NCBI GenBank assembly: GCA_947371865.1
Contig: CANBRH010000008.1
Location: forward strand, 1 to 39,815
Source: Actinomycetota bacterium
Lineage (GTDB): Bacteria; Actinomycetota; Actinomycetes; Nanopelagicales; Nanopelagicaceae
Direction: 5' to 3'
DNA: 39,815 nucleotides
Position 1 is the stretch's first letter; the number at the start of each line of letters is the position of its first letter. Below are positions 7,135-16,584 of the stretch, in pieces. The notes under the pieces are model-generated. The model saw nothing but the letters and a program-made list of their open reading frames with translations, did no database searches and was not told where the DNA came from. Both the position numbers and the translations under genes were made by a program.

Positions 7135-8972
7135 TGAGCCATCGCACTCTGGTCCATAATCGCATTCGATTTCTTTTGCTGCTTTCCTTTGCGCTCTTAA
7201 TCGTATTTGCGCTTCGACTTGTACAGGTGCAAGCAGTTCAGGCGAACAGTTATACCGCCAGAGCACAGAATGAGTTAATGAACTCATCGGTGCTCCTTGC
7301 TCCTCGGGGAACCATTACAGATATCAATGGTGTTGAACTTGCTCGAAGTGTGGCCGCTATTAACGTTGTCGTGGACCAAACAATGATCTCTGATCCGGCA
7401 AGCGCCGCAACAATTGCCGCTCCAATTCTGGATATGAAAGTCGCCGATTTAGCCAGCCTTTTGTCGGGTAAGAAGCGCTACCAAATCATTGCCAAGAACA
7501 TCACGCCGGCCGCTTGGATTTCACTCAATGATGCCTTGGATGCATACAACGCGTCGATTCTAAAAACCAAAGGTGGGGTCGCAAAACGCATCGTTGGATT
7601 CTTCTCAGAGCGCGGCTATATTCGAAGTTACCCCACTGGTGCCCTTGCCTCTTCTTTAGTCGGGATAATCAACGATGCTGGAGTTGGCGCTTCGGGAATT
7701 GAATCCAGCATGAACTCCGTACTTGCGGGAACGAACGGTAAGTACATCTATGCAAATGGCGCTGGAACAATTATCCCCGGGTCTCAGCAGATACAAACTG
7801 AGGCGAAAGCTGGTACCAGCATCCAATTAACGATTGATCGCGATATTCAATGGGTGGCACAAGATGCGATTTCTGCGGTGGTTAAAAGTTCCCACGCAAA
7901 ATCTGGCACGGTCATCGTTATGGACAGTAAAACTGGAGCGATTTTGGCTCAGGCTAGCGCCCCTAATTTGAACCCTAATGACAAGAAATCTATTACCAAT
8001 CTAACGATGCGCAACCCCGCGGTTCAAGATGTGTACGAACCGGGATCGACGGGGAAAGTTATTACTTATTCAGCTGCTCTCGAGGAAGGCAAGATCACCC
8101 CAGAGACAGTTCTCACCATTCCCTACGCGCTTAAAAGAGGCGGACGAACATTCCGTGATCATGAGAAACATGCAACCGAGAGATTGACGGCGACGGGAGC
8201 TCTTGCAATCTCGAGTAACACCGGGGCAATTCAAATAGGTGAGAAAATGAGTAGTCAGACTTTGTACGACTACTTGGCAAAATTCGGAATTGGACAATCA
8301 ACGAATTCGCATTTGCCAGGGGAGTCCGCTGGAATTTTGCATCCCATTTCCGAATGGTCGCGTACTTCTGCGCCAACCATCGCGTTTGGTCAGGGCTATT
8401 CAGTAACGGCCATGCAAGCCACGAGCGTCTTTGCAACGATAGCGAACGATGGTGTGCGAGTTACCCCCAATGTTGTTGCGGGCCTTATAGATGCAAGTGG
8501 CAACTACACGCCCACCCGGATGCAAGCCTCCGAGCAAGTTATAAGTTCAAATACGGCCAAAGAGATTCGAACTATGTTAGAGAGCGTTGTTTCTGAAAAC
8601 GGAACGGCGCCGCAGGCGGCAATTCCAGGCTACAGAGTCGCTGGTAAGACGGGTACGGCTATGCGAATCGATGAAAAATGTGGATGCTATAAAGGTTATA
8701 CCGCTTCATTTATTGGCTTTGCACCCGCTGACGCTCCCAAGTATGTAGTCAGCGTTACAATTCAAGAACCGCAAGGATTGCACTGGGGTGGATACCTCGG
8801 CGGACCAGTCTTCAAGAAAGTTATGAGCTTTGTATTGCAATCACGCCACATTCCGCCAACCAACAGTGGCAGTGTGATGTACCCATTAACTGAAAGTGCC
8901 TTGCGCAAGGCTCAAGTTGCGAGTGCAGCGAAGAAAGCGGCAACGTTAACCACGACGTTGGCGGTTCGGTGA
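7134..8972 (+). CDS. ftsI: Septal peptidoglycan transpeptidase FtsI (PBP3)
   Basis: Class B penicillin-binding protein that crosslinks septal peptidoglycan with FtsW. Numbered from the ATG at 7134: N-terminal membrane anchor (about 12-30), PBP dimerisation domain, then the transpeptidase domain with S305-T-G-K308 (nucleophile Ser305), S360-S-N362 and K505-T-G507. About 612 residues, normal for the family, with no PASTA domains. A GTG at 7131 in frame is an alternative start (overlap GTGA). Two cysteines sit just after the KTG motif (C516-G-C518). The C-terminal tail is Ala/Lys/Thr-rich. Followed after 4 bases by murE. Confidence 0.96.
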   Translation: MSHRTLVHNRIRFLLLLSFALLIVFALRLVQVQAVQANSYTARAQNELMNSSVLLAPRGTITDINGVELARSVAAINVVVDQTMISDPASAATIAAPILDMKVADLASLLSGKKRYQIIAKNITPAAWISLNDALDAYNASILKTKGGVAKRIVGFFSERGYIRSYPTGALASSLVGIINDAGVGASGIESSMNSVLAGTNGKYIYANGAGTIIPGSQQIQTEAKAGTSIQLTIDRDIQWVAQDAISAVVKSSHAKSGTVIVMDSKTGAILAQASAPNLNPNDKKSITNLTMRNPAVQDVYEPGSTGKVITYSAALEEGKITPETVLTIPYALKRGGRTFRDHEKHATERLTATGALAISSNTGAIQIGEKMSSQTLYDYLAKFGIGQSTNSHLPGESAGILHPISEWSRTSAPTIAFGQGYSVTAMQATSVFATIANDGVRVTPNVVAGLIDASGNYTPTRMQASEQVISSNTAKEIRTMLESVVSENGTAPQAAIPGYRVAGKTGTAMRIDEKCGCYKGYTASFIGFAPADAPKYVVSVTIQEPQGLHWGGYLGGPVFKKVMSFVLQSRHIPPTNSGSVMYPLTESALRKAQVASAAKKAATLTTTLAVR

Positions 8973-8976
8973 CTTT

Positions 8977-10458
8977 ATGCGACCCATTACGCCGCCTTCA
9001 CGATCTTTAAATGATCTCTGCCGATACCTTGGAATGCCTGAAACTCAGCCGGATGTTACCTTCAGTGGAATTACAAGCAACACAAAGTATCTAGAAGAAG
9101 GCGATCTTTTCCTCGCACTCCCGGGCATAAATCAACATGGTGCACATTTCATCACACAAGCCCATTCACAAGGTGCCGTGGCGATACTTACTGATTCCGA
9201 GGGATCAATTATTGCAAATGGAATTCTTCCAGAAGTACAAATTCCTGATGTTCGTCGCCGAGCAGGGGATATTTCAGCTTGGCTTTATGACTTTCCGTTT
9301 GGGAATATGTTTACGGTAGGTATCACTGGTACGAATGGCAAAACCACTACCGCATCACTTCTTCACCAACTTTGGCAGCTGGAACGGCGCGATGTTGGTT
9401 TTATCGGGACAATAGGCATTTCCATCGGTGCCGAGAAATACGACACCACATTCACGACTCCGGAAGCGAGTGAACTTCAGCAAATTGTTGCCGGGATGCG
9501 AGAGCAGCATGTATCCCATTTAGTGATGGAAGTAAGTAGCCATGCTCTTGATCAATCGCGTGTAACTGGTTCTCGCTTCTCGCTCTCGGCGTTTACCAAT
9601 TTGACTCAGGATCATTTGGATTACCACGGATCAATGGAGAACTATTTTGCAGCGAAAGAAAAGCTCTTCACTTCAGAGTATTCTGATTTGGGAATAGTAA
9701 ATATGGATGATCCATACGGAATGCGCCTTTCGCAAGAAGCTGGAATTTCGATGATTACTGTTTCGCGATTTAATGCAGAAGCCAATTGGCGCTACGTGGC
9801 GGCGGTCGAAGTTTCCCAAGGTTTTGAAGTATCTATCCGCGGCGAGGGAGGAGTCCTTATCGAAGGCCATCTCCCGCTTATCGGGGAACACAATCTCGAC
9901 AATGCGCTTATGGCAATAGCGCTTGCCTATAACAGCGGTGTGGATCCGATTGCAATCGCATCCTATTTACCCCAACTCAGTGGAGTCGCCGGTCGGTTGG
10001 AAAATGTTGATGTTGGCCAAAGCTTTCGGGCTCTCGTTGATTTCGCCCACACTCCAGATGCGGTCCAACGAATACTTCATACGCTCCGTGGATCCTCTTC
10101 ACAGAAAATTATCGGAGTCTTAGGATGTGGCGGCGACCGCGACCGCACGAAGCGACCGATTATGGGAAAGCTATTGCTGGATCTGGCCGATATCGCAGTC
10201 TTCACCAGCGATAACCCTCGCTCTGAGAACCCAGAAGAAATCTTGCGCGAGATGACGGCAGATCTGGAAATCAAGGGACCGAATTGTGTTGAGGTCGATA
10301 GGTCTGCAGCGATTCGTTATGCAGTTTCACAAGCTCGCCCAGGAGACACTGTCGTGGTGCTTGGCAAAGGGCATGAACTAGGTCAGGAAATCAAGGGAAC
10401 TAAGCATCCCTTTGACGATCGGATTGAACTAGCTCGCGCCATCGAGGATCTTGCATGA
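8977..10458 (+). CDS. murE: UDP-MurNAc-L-Ala-D-Glu:meso-diaminopimelate ligase MurE
   Basis: ATP-dependent ligase adding the third stem-peptide residue in cytoplasmic peptidoglycan precursor synthesis; 493 residues. The ATP loop GITGTNGKTTT spans about residues 115-125. The substrate motif D412-N-P-R415 is the form known for meso-DAP-adding enzymes rather than lysine-adding ones, which predicts DAP-type peptidoglycan. Other family blocks are visible: EVSSHALDQSR, NLTQDHLDYHG and a GHELGQE segment near the end. The stop overlaps murF (ATGA). Confidence 0.97.
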   Translation: MRPITPPSRSLNDLCRYLGMPETQPDVTFSGITSNTKYLEEGDLFLALPGINQHGAHFITQAHSQGAVAILTDSEGSIIANGILPEVQIPDVRRRAGDISAWLYDFPFGNMFTVGITGTNGKTTTASLLHQLWQLERRDVGFIGTIGISIGAEKYDTTFTTPEASELQQIVAGMREQHVSHLVMEVSSHALDQSRVTGSRFSLSAFTNLTQDHLDYHGSMENYFAAKEKLFTSEYSDLGIVNMDDPYGMRLSQEAGISMITVSRFNAEANWRYVAAVEVSQGFEVSIRGEGGVLIEGHLPLIGEHNLDNALMAIALAYNSGVDPIAIASYLPQLSGVAGRLENVDVGQSFRALVDFAHTPDAVQRILHTLRGSSSQKIIGVLGCGGDRDRTKRPIMGKLLLDLADIAVFTSDNPRSENPEEILREMTADLEIKGPNCVEVDRSAAIRYAVSQARPGDTVVVLGKGHELGQEIKGTKHPFDDRIELARAIEDLA

Positions 10459-11855
10459 TCTCAATGACAACGGCGCAGATCGCCGAAATCGTTGGCGGCT
10501 CGCTTCGAAACCTCACTGGAGCAGAGTTAATTTCGCAGTATCCGGTTATCGATTCGCGCCAAGTCAACTGCGGCACATTCTTCGTAGCCTTTGAAGGTGA
10601 AAATTTTGATGGACACGATTTTGCCGAGGCGGCAATTGCCGCTGGGGCTATATTCGCTCTTATCAGCAAGGAAGTAAACGTTCCATCAATTTTGGTTAAC
10701 GATCCCATTGCTGCTCTAGCCTCCTTGGCGAAAGAAGTTCGAAACTCCCTTCCGAATCTTAAAGTTATTGGAATCACTGGGTCGCAAGGCAAAACCACGA
10801 CTAAAGATTTACTTTCTCACTTGCTTGAAATTGTTGCCCCTACCGTTGCTCCAAGTGGAAATCTCAATAATGAAATCGGCGTGCCATTAACGCTGTTGCG
10901 TTGTGACCAAAATACAAAATATTGCGTAGTCGAGATGGGTGCGCGCCATTTAGGCGATATTGCTCATCTGGTCGAGATTGCTTCACCTGATGTAGGGGTG
11001 GTTCTGGTTGTGGGTCAGGCTCATATCGGAGAATTCGGTTCGAGAGAGATCATTGCAAGAACCAAGGCTGAACTCATTCAAGGGCTTTCAACCAAAGCGA
11101 TAGCGGTTTTGGGAACATACGACGAATTCACTCCACATATGTCAGATGGATCTTCACGTAAAGTCCTCCACTTTGGCGAGAAGAGCACTTGCGAAGTTCG
11201 TGCCGCAGATATTGAACTTCGGGAGGGCCGAGCCCATTTCGATCTGGTGACCCCAGAGGGTCGCCAACCGGTAGCACTTCAACTTTTGGGCTTGCATCAG
11301 ATTTCCAATGCCTTGGCAGCGGCCGCAGTGGCCACTGCGTTGAATATTCCTCTGGAGACCATCGCCGCGGCACTCTCCACCGCCGAACCTGGAAGCAAAT
11401 GGCGAATGGAACTTCACGATGTAGATGGTCTTCTGCTGATAAATGATGCCTATAACGCCAATCCGGAGAGCATGGCCGCGGCGCTGCGGACTTTGGCCTT
11501 AATGTCGCAAGAACGTGGTGGTCGTTCGTGGGCGTTTCTCGGGAAGATGGCCGAGCTCGGCGCGTCAGAGGCCGTATCTCATTCGGTAATTGGCAGACTC
11601 ATCTCCGACATTGGGATTGATCACTTAGTCACGGTAGGGACCGATCTGTTCGATCTCGATTCGCAGGCGATGTCGAGTTCGGCTGACTCGGAAGATGCAA
11701 CAACTACGCATCCCTGCGCTTCCATTGCGGATGCAACGCAATACGCTGAACATTTTGAAGCGGGGGACGTAGTCTTGGTGAAAGCTTCGCGGTCGGAACA
11801 TTTGGATGATTTAGCCCAGGAACTACTAAATAGGTGGAAGGCAGCGCACGAATGA
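10455..11855 (+). CDS. murF: UDP-MurNAc-tripeptide:D-Ala-D-Ala ligase MurF
   Basis: Last cytoplasmic Mur ligase, adding D-Ala-D-Ala; 466 residues. The ATP loop GITGSQGKTTTKDLL begins near residue 107. VVEMGARHLGDIAHL, GNLNNEIGVPLTLL and NDAYNANPESMAAAL are characteristic MurF blocks. Start ATG at 10455 overlaps the murE stop (ATGA); a second in-frame ATG at 10464 would trim three residues. The end overlaps mraY by four bases. No ddl gene lies in this cluster. Confidence 0.97.
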   Translation: MISMTTAQIAEIVGGSLRNLTGAELISQYPVIDSRQVNCGTFFVAFEGENFDGHDFAEAAIAAGAIFALISKEVNVPSILVNDPIAALASLAKEVRNSLPNLKVIGITGSQGKTTTKDLLSHLLEIVAPTVAPSGNLNNEIGVPLTLLRCDQNTKYCVVEMGARHLGDIAHLVEIASPDVGVVLVVGQAHIGEFGSREIIARTKAELIQGLSTKAIAVLGTYDEFTPHMSDGSSRKVLHFGEKSTCEVRAADIELREGRAHFDLVTPEGRQPVALQLLGLHQISNALAAAAVATALNIPLETIAAALSTAEPGSKWRMELHDVDGLLLINDAYNANPESMAAALRTLALMSQERGGRSWAFLGKMAELGASEAVSHSVIGRLISDIGIDHLVTVGTDLFDLDSQAMSSSADSEDATTTHPCASIADATQYAEHFEAGDVVLVKASRSEHLDDLAQELLNRWKAAHE

Positions 11856-12910
11856 AAGGCATTTTGGTTTCCGGCGCCCTTGCTGCCCTGTTGAGTATTT
11901 TTCTCACACCGATTTTGATTCGAGTATTAGCAAAACGTGGGTATGGCCAAATAATTCGTGATGATGGTCCAACGAGCCACCATGTGAAACACGGAACTCC
12001 GACCATGGGCGGAATTGTCCTTATTGGATCCAGTGTTGTTTCCTACTTTGTGAGCCACCTCATTACGGGCATTGCCGTGAGTGCTTCTGCAATCCTGGTT
12101 TTGGGACTGGTGCTCACCCTTGGAATAGTTGGTTTGGCCGATGATTGGCTCAAGGTCAGCAAACAACGTTCTTTGGGGCTAAATGCAAAGCAGAAACTTT
12201 TAGGCCAAATGCTTGCCGCTGGGATCTTTGCGGTACTAGGTATTCACTTCCGTGATAACGCCGGTTTAACCCCTATTTCGCTACATCTTTCCGGGGTACG
12301 CGACACTTCGCTTTCACTTGGCGCAGTGCTCGTGGTTATCTGGGTGATCTTTATGGTGCTTGGCACAAGTAACGGCGTCAATCTCACTGATGGCCTTGAT
12401 GGTTTGGCTACCGGAGCATCAATCATGACTTTCCTTGCCTTTGTTCTCATTGGCGTTTGGGAGTTCGGCCAGAGTTGCGCTGTCACCAATATTGCAAAGT
12501 GTTATGCCGTACGGGATCCGCTTGACGTCGCAGTTGTCGCGGCTGGTCTTGCAGGCGCGTGCGCCGGTTTTCTCTGGTGGAACGCATCGCCTGCAAAAAT
12601 ATTCATGGGAGATGTTGGTTCCCTCGCCCTAGGAGGGGCGATCGCGGGTATTGCGATAACTCTTCGAACTGAGCTCTTACTCATCGCACTGGGGGGACTT
12701 TTTGTTCTTATTACCCTCTCCGTAATTATCCAAACTGGGTATTTTAAATTGTCAGGTGGAAAACGAGTTTTTAAAATGGCCCCATTGCAACACCATTTCG
12801 AATTAATTGGTTGGGGCGAAGTCACCATCGTTATTCGATTCTGGATTCTTGCCGGACTCAGCGTCGCAACCGGTCTGGGACTTTTCTACGCCCAATGGGT
12901 CGTTTCTTGA
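11852..12910 (+). CDS. mraY: Phospho-MurNAc-pentapeptide translocase MraY
   Basis: Integral membrane enzyme making lipid I from UDP-MurNAc-pentapeptide and undecaprenyl phosphate; 352 residues and about ten hydrophobic helices. Catalytic-region motifs: VGLADDWLKV (Asp pair), NLTDGLDGLATG and NASPAKIFMGDVGSLALGG, then PLQHHFELIGW. An upstream in-frame GTG at 11834 exists, but the ATG at 11852 is chosen: ATGA overlap with murF, a purine-rich SD (GGAAGG) upstream, and MKGILVSGALAALLS, which begins directly at the first membrane helix. Confidence 0.97.
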   Translation: MKGILVSGALAALLSIFLTPILIRVLAKRGYGQIIRDDGPTSHHVKHGTPTMGGIVLIGSSVVSYFVSHLITGIAVSASAILVLGLVLTLGIVGLADDWLKVSKQRSLGLNAKQKLLGQMLAAGIFAVLGIHFRDNAGLTPISLHLSGVRDTSLSLGAVLVVIWVIFMVLGTSNGVNLTDGLDGLATGASIMTFLAFVLIGVWEFGQSCAVTNIAKCYAVRDPLDVAVVAAGLAGACAGFLWWNASPAKIFMGDVGSLALGGAIAGIAITLRTELLLIALGGLFVLITLSVIIQTGYFKLSGGKRVFKMAPLQHHFELIGWGEVTIVIRFWILAGLSVATGLGLFYAQWVVS

Positions 12911-12911
12911 T

Positions 12912-14285
12912 ATGTCATTTTTGGAAGGTCTCGCCGCCGCACGCATTGCTGTGCTGGGTGGGGGAGTAACTGGCACCGGCGTTATTTCATTCCTGCAGAA
13001 CAAAGGCGCAGAGGTAGATCTCTACGATGAGAGAGCTTCAACCGTATCTGGATTACTGGCACGGCAGAGTTTGGCGCCAGCAGCTTCATATGATTTTGCT
13101 GTTGTGTCTCCAGGTTGGCGGTTGGATCATCCGCTCGTTCTAGAATTTCAAGATCGTAAAATCCAGGTGTACAGCGAGTTGGATTTCGCATGGCTGGTGA
13201 AGCAGGAAGTGGCGCCAGAGCAAAAATGGGTTGCACTCACGGGAACTAACGGCAAGACCACGACCATTCAAATGCTTGAATCAATTCTGATTTCTGCAGG
13301 AATTAATGGCCGTGCTTGTGGAAATGTTGGTGAACCAGTTATCACAGCGCTCTCATCCCTCGAACAACTCGATGTTCTAGCTCTCGAGCTCTCTTCATTC
13401 CAAATTGAATGGAGTCAACTTCCTGTTTTCCATTCCGTTGCGATCTTAAATATTGCCGAGGACCATATTGATTGGCATGGAAGTTTCGACGAGTATGCCA
13501 ATGCAAAGTTAAAACTTCTTCATCAAACTGGGACAGCGGTTCTGAACGTAGATGACCTAGAGGTCAGTACGAGAAGTACTTCCTGGAATGGTCGAAAGAT
13601 TTACTATTCGTTGCAAGTTCCTCGTGGTGGCGAACTTGGATTGGTCGAAGAGTTGTTGGTAGATCGAGCCTTCTCTGCAGATCCAACTCAGGCTGCGATG
13701 CTGGCTGAACTCTCTGATATTCAACCCACCGTCCCGCACAATGTTTCTAACGCCTTGGCTGCGGCCGGCCTAGCACTTACGTTGGGAATATCGCCATCGG
13801 ATATTCAGATTGGTTTGAAAAATTTCAAAGTGGACCACCATCGTCTCGAACTTGTGGCGCTCTCTGATGGAATTTCTTGGATTAATGATTCAAAGGCCAC
13901 CAATCCTCATGCGGCACTTGCCTCTCTTACGTCAGCCCTATCTGTGGTGTGGATCGGAGGGGGTCTTGCAAAAGGTGCCACCATGGATGAGCTCATTAAA
14001 CGTGGTGCCTCCAGGATGCGAGCCGCAATTCTGATTGGACAGGATCGAGAGGTAATTGCCGAATCCATCGCAAAGTTTGCTCCGCATATTCCTGTATTTA
14101 AGATTGATAAGACAACTACTTCCGAGAATCTCATGCACGATGTGGTGGCTCAAGCGCGAGAAATAGCGAAAGCGGGTGACACGGTCCTTCTGGCTCCGGC
14201 ATGCGCTTCAATGGATCAATTTAAATCTTATGCAGAGCGAGGCGATCTTTTCGCCGATGCAGTGAAGAAAGCAATCGGGCAATGA
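12912..14285 (+). CDS. murD: UDP-MurNAc-L-alanine:D-glutamate ligase MurD
   Basis: Cytoplasmic ligase adding D-Glu; 457 residues. An N-terminal Rossmann-like segment (IAVLGGGVTGTGV) is followed by the ATP loop ALTGTNGKTTTIQML, the LSSFQIEW block, NIAEDHIDWHGS, and NDSKATNPHAALASL in the C-terminal domain. The open frame extends back to 12807 inside mraY, but the ATG at 12912, one base after the mraY stop, gives the expected N-terminus. Its stop overlaps ftsW (ATGA). Confidence 0.96.
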   Translation: MSFLEGLAAARIAVLGGGVTGTGVISFLQNKGAEVDLYDERASTVSGLLARQSLAPAASYDFAVVSPGWRLDHPLVLEFQDRKIQVYSELDFAWLVKQEVAPEQKWVALTGTNGKTTTIQMLESILISAGINGRACGNVGEPVITALSSLEQLDVLALELSSFQIEWSQLPVFHSVAILNIAEDHIDWHGSFDEYANAKLKLLHQTGTAVLNVDDLEVSTRSTSWNGRKIYYSLQVPRGGELGLVEELLVDRAFSADPTQAAMLAELSDIQPTVPHNVSNALAAAGLALTLGISPSDIQIGLKNFKVDHHRLELVALSDGISWINDSKATNPHAALASLTSALSVVWIGGGLAKGATMDELIKRGASRMRAAILIGQDREVIAESIAKFAPHIPVFKIDKTTTSENLMHDVVAQAREIAKAGDTVLLAPACASMDQFKSYAERGDLFADAVKKAIGQ

Positions 14286-15472
14286 AAAATTCTGATCCCA
14301 TTCTTCGCCGACCCACATTTCCGTATTTTGCGATTTTGTTCGCGACAATCGCCTTGGTTGGCTTGGGTTTGGTGATGGTGCTCTCCTCTTCATCCGTCAA
14401 ATCGTTCGAGCAAAACGGCAATACCTATTCGATTTTTATCAAACAGCTTCTTTTTTTGGCTATTGCGCTAGCTGCTTCGCTCATCGCACTGAAACTTAAG
14501 CCCGAACTTTGGGTTGTTCTGTCACGCGTGGCTATTTTTGTGAGTGCCGGATTCCTAGTTCTTCCGCAATTGCCGGGCATTGGCAAAAATGTGAACGGAA
14601 ATACCAACTGGATTGGATTTGGTCCTTTCACAATTCAACCAAGTGAATTCGCAAAATTTGGATTGATACTTTTCTGTGCCCTACAACTTCGCAGATATGA
14701 AGAACGTGCACGCACGGATCACCCACTCAATATATTGGCACTTTTGCTTCCTGCAGTGCTAGTTATTTTGGGTTTGATTATGATGGGAAAGGACCTAGGA
14801 ACGGCGCTCATAGTGATGGGTATTGCGGGTGCAATGCTCTTTGTTGGCGGATTGCCGATTCGAAATTTCATTGCCGTTATTAGCGCTGGGCTTATTTTTG
14901 CAACAGCGTTTGTCATTACGCAGCCAAATAGATTGCACCGCTTCACTGCAGTTTTACATCCGTTCTCGGCGCAAAATTATAAATTCGCAGGCTGGCAAAC
15001 AGCACATAGCGTGATGGGTCTGGCAAGCGGTGGCGTTTTTGGCGTAGGTCTGGGTGCAAGTCGCCAGAAATGGGCGAACCTTTCGGAAGCCAACACCGAT
15101 TTCATTTTTTCGGTTATTGGTGAAGAGATGGGTCTATTGGGCACGCTCGTAGTTCTCTGCCTTTATGCAATTCTTATATATGGAATCTTTCGGGTTTCTG
15201 TGCAAACCAAAGATATATTTTCGCGCTACGCGTGTGCAGGAATTGCGTGTTGGTTGATGTTGCAAGTAGCGGTAAATCTTGGTTCTGACATTGGTCTTTT
15301 TCCTGTTATAGGTGTCACATTGCCTTTCATTTCTTATGGTGGGTCTTCATTGATAGCCAATTGCATCGGAGTGGCATTCGTATTGAATGTCGCGCGTCGT
15401 GAACCAGGGGTTCGAGATTATCTCGCCCATCGTAAATCCAGCCGTGGAGTAGTTTCAGGAAGTGCCGCATGA
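14282..15472 (+). CDS. ftsW: SEDS peptidoglycan glycosyltransferase FtsW
   Basis: Polytopic SEDS-family septal glycan polymerase, 396 residues, working with FtsI on lipid II. Visible signatures: GKNVNGNTNWIGFGPF, QPSEFAKFG, GKDLGTALIV, the extracellular catalytic region SEANTDFIFSVIGEEMG (putative catalytic Asp in TDF), and PFISYGGSSLIAN near the C-terminus. The adjacent ftsI and position between murD and murG favour FtsW over RodA. It overlaps murD at the start and murG at the end by four bases each. Confidence 0.96.
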   Translation: MKNSDPILRRPTFPYFAILFATIALVGLGLVMVLSSSSVKSFEQNGNTYSIFIKQLLFLAIALAASLIALKLKPELWVVLSRVAIFVSAGFLVLPQLPGIGKNVNGNTNWIGFGPFTIQPSEFAKFGLILFCALQLRRYEERARTDHPLNILALLLPAVLVILGLIMMGKDLGTALIVMGIAGAMLFVGGLPIRNFIAVISAGLIFATAFVITQPNRLHRFTAVLHPFSAQNYKFAGWQTAHSVMGLASGGVFGVGLGASRQKWANLSEANTDFIFSVIGEEMGLLGTLVVLCLYAILIYGIFRVSVQTKDIFSRYACAGIACWLMLQVAVNLGSDIGLFPVIGVTLPFISYGGSSLIANCIGVAFVLNVARREPGVRDYLAHRKSSRGVVSGSAA

Positions 15473-16584
15473 AAAAGGTTGTTTCGTTTGCAGCCGGTGG
15501 CACCGCCGGACATGTTGAGCCAGCTCTTGCTGTTGCCAGAGAATTGACTCAACATGGGTCCGCCCAAGATCTCGATGAAATTGAGTGCCGATTTATTGGA
15601 ACGGATAAAGGAATTGAGAATAAGCTGGTCGTAGATGCCGGATTTAAACTCGATCACATATCTAAAGTAACGCTGCCTCGATCAATCTCGATCTCACTAC
15701 TTGCCTGGCCATTTCATTGGATCAAGGTGTTGTTGCAGGCTCAACGCTTGCTGCGTAATTCCGATCTGCTTATTGGCTTTGGGGGATACGTAAGCGCACC
15801 GTGTTATTTGGCGGCGAAAATCCTAAGGATTCCCATCGTTATTCACGAACAGAACGCCAAGCCCGGTTGGGGCAATCGTTTAGGTGCCCTGATGACGGGC
15901 AATATTGCGATTACTTTTGAGAGTGCGCGTAGGACGGGGACGAAGTGGAGTCGAGCACTCATGGTGGGTATGCCCCTCCGAGATTCAATCCTAAGTCTGG
16001 CTTCATCTAGCAAGGCGGAGCGTGCTCAGCACAGAGAGCGCGCTTGCAAGGGGTTTGGCTTCGATTCGTTAAAGCCGATCGTGCTCATTTTTGGTGGATC
16101 TCTCGGCGCCGAGAGAATCAATCAATCGGTCGCTGAATGTTTGTCGATACTTCTCAACCACGGAGTTCAGATCATTCACGGAGTGGGGACTTCAAATAAA
16201 TTGCCAATGGCGATGCCCGGATATCTGCCAATGCCTTATCTAGAGAATATCTCCGAGGCTTATGCGGCCAGCGATTTAGTTATCGCTCGTAGCGGCGCTG
16301 CAACATGTGTCGAGATTGCCGCTATTCAGAATTATGCAGTTCTAGTGCCGCTCGCGATTGGAAATGGCGAGCAGCGCGCAAATGCTGAAGAGCTTGTTGC
16401 TGGGGGCGGTGCCGAAATATTGGAGAACGCTCACCTCACCGGAGAGTGGCTCGCCAGTAATATCGATCGTCTCGTTGCCACGGCCATCCAAAGTCGGGAA
16501 AATCGCGAAGTAAAGATCCAACCAAATGCTGCACGTTTGATGGCGGACATGATTCGATCCCTGCTAACAAAGAGCTCAAAATGA
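15469..16584 (+). CDS. murG: UDP-GlcNAc:lipid I N-acetylglucosaminyltransferase MurG
   Basis: GT-B fold enzyme converting lipid I to lipid II on the inner membrane face; 371 residues. The N-terminal glycine-rich loop AAGGTAGHVEPALAVA, GFGGYVSAPCYLAAK, VIHEQNAKPGWGNR, IFGGSLGAERIN and the nucleotide-sugar site ARSGAATCVEIAA are all present. ATGA overlaps join it to ftsW and murC. Confidence 0.97.
   Translation: MKKVVSFAAGGTAGHVEPALAVARELTQHGSAQDLDEIECRFIGTDKGIENKLVVDAGFKLDHISKVTLPRSISISLLAWPFHWIKVLLQAQRLLRNSDLLIGFGGYVSAPCYLAAKILRIPIVIHEQNAKPGWGNRLGALMTGNIAITFESARRTGTKWSRALMVGMPLRDSILSLASSSKAERAQHRERACKGFGFDSLKPIVLIFGGSLGAERINQSVAECLSILLNHGVQIIHGVGTSNKLPMAMPGYLPMPYLENISEAYAASDLVIARSGAATCVEIAAIQNYAVLVPLAIGNGEQRANAEELVAGGGAEILENAHLTGEWLASNIDRLVATAIQSRENREVKIQPNAARLMADMIRSLLTKSSK

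Noticed and set aside
12807..12911. Extended murD start inside mraY
   Set aside because: Adds 35 residues not expected at a MurD N-terminus; the ATG at 12912 directly after the mraY stop fits the family.
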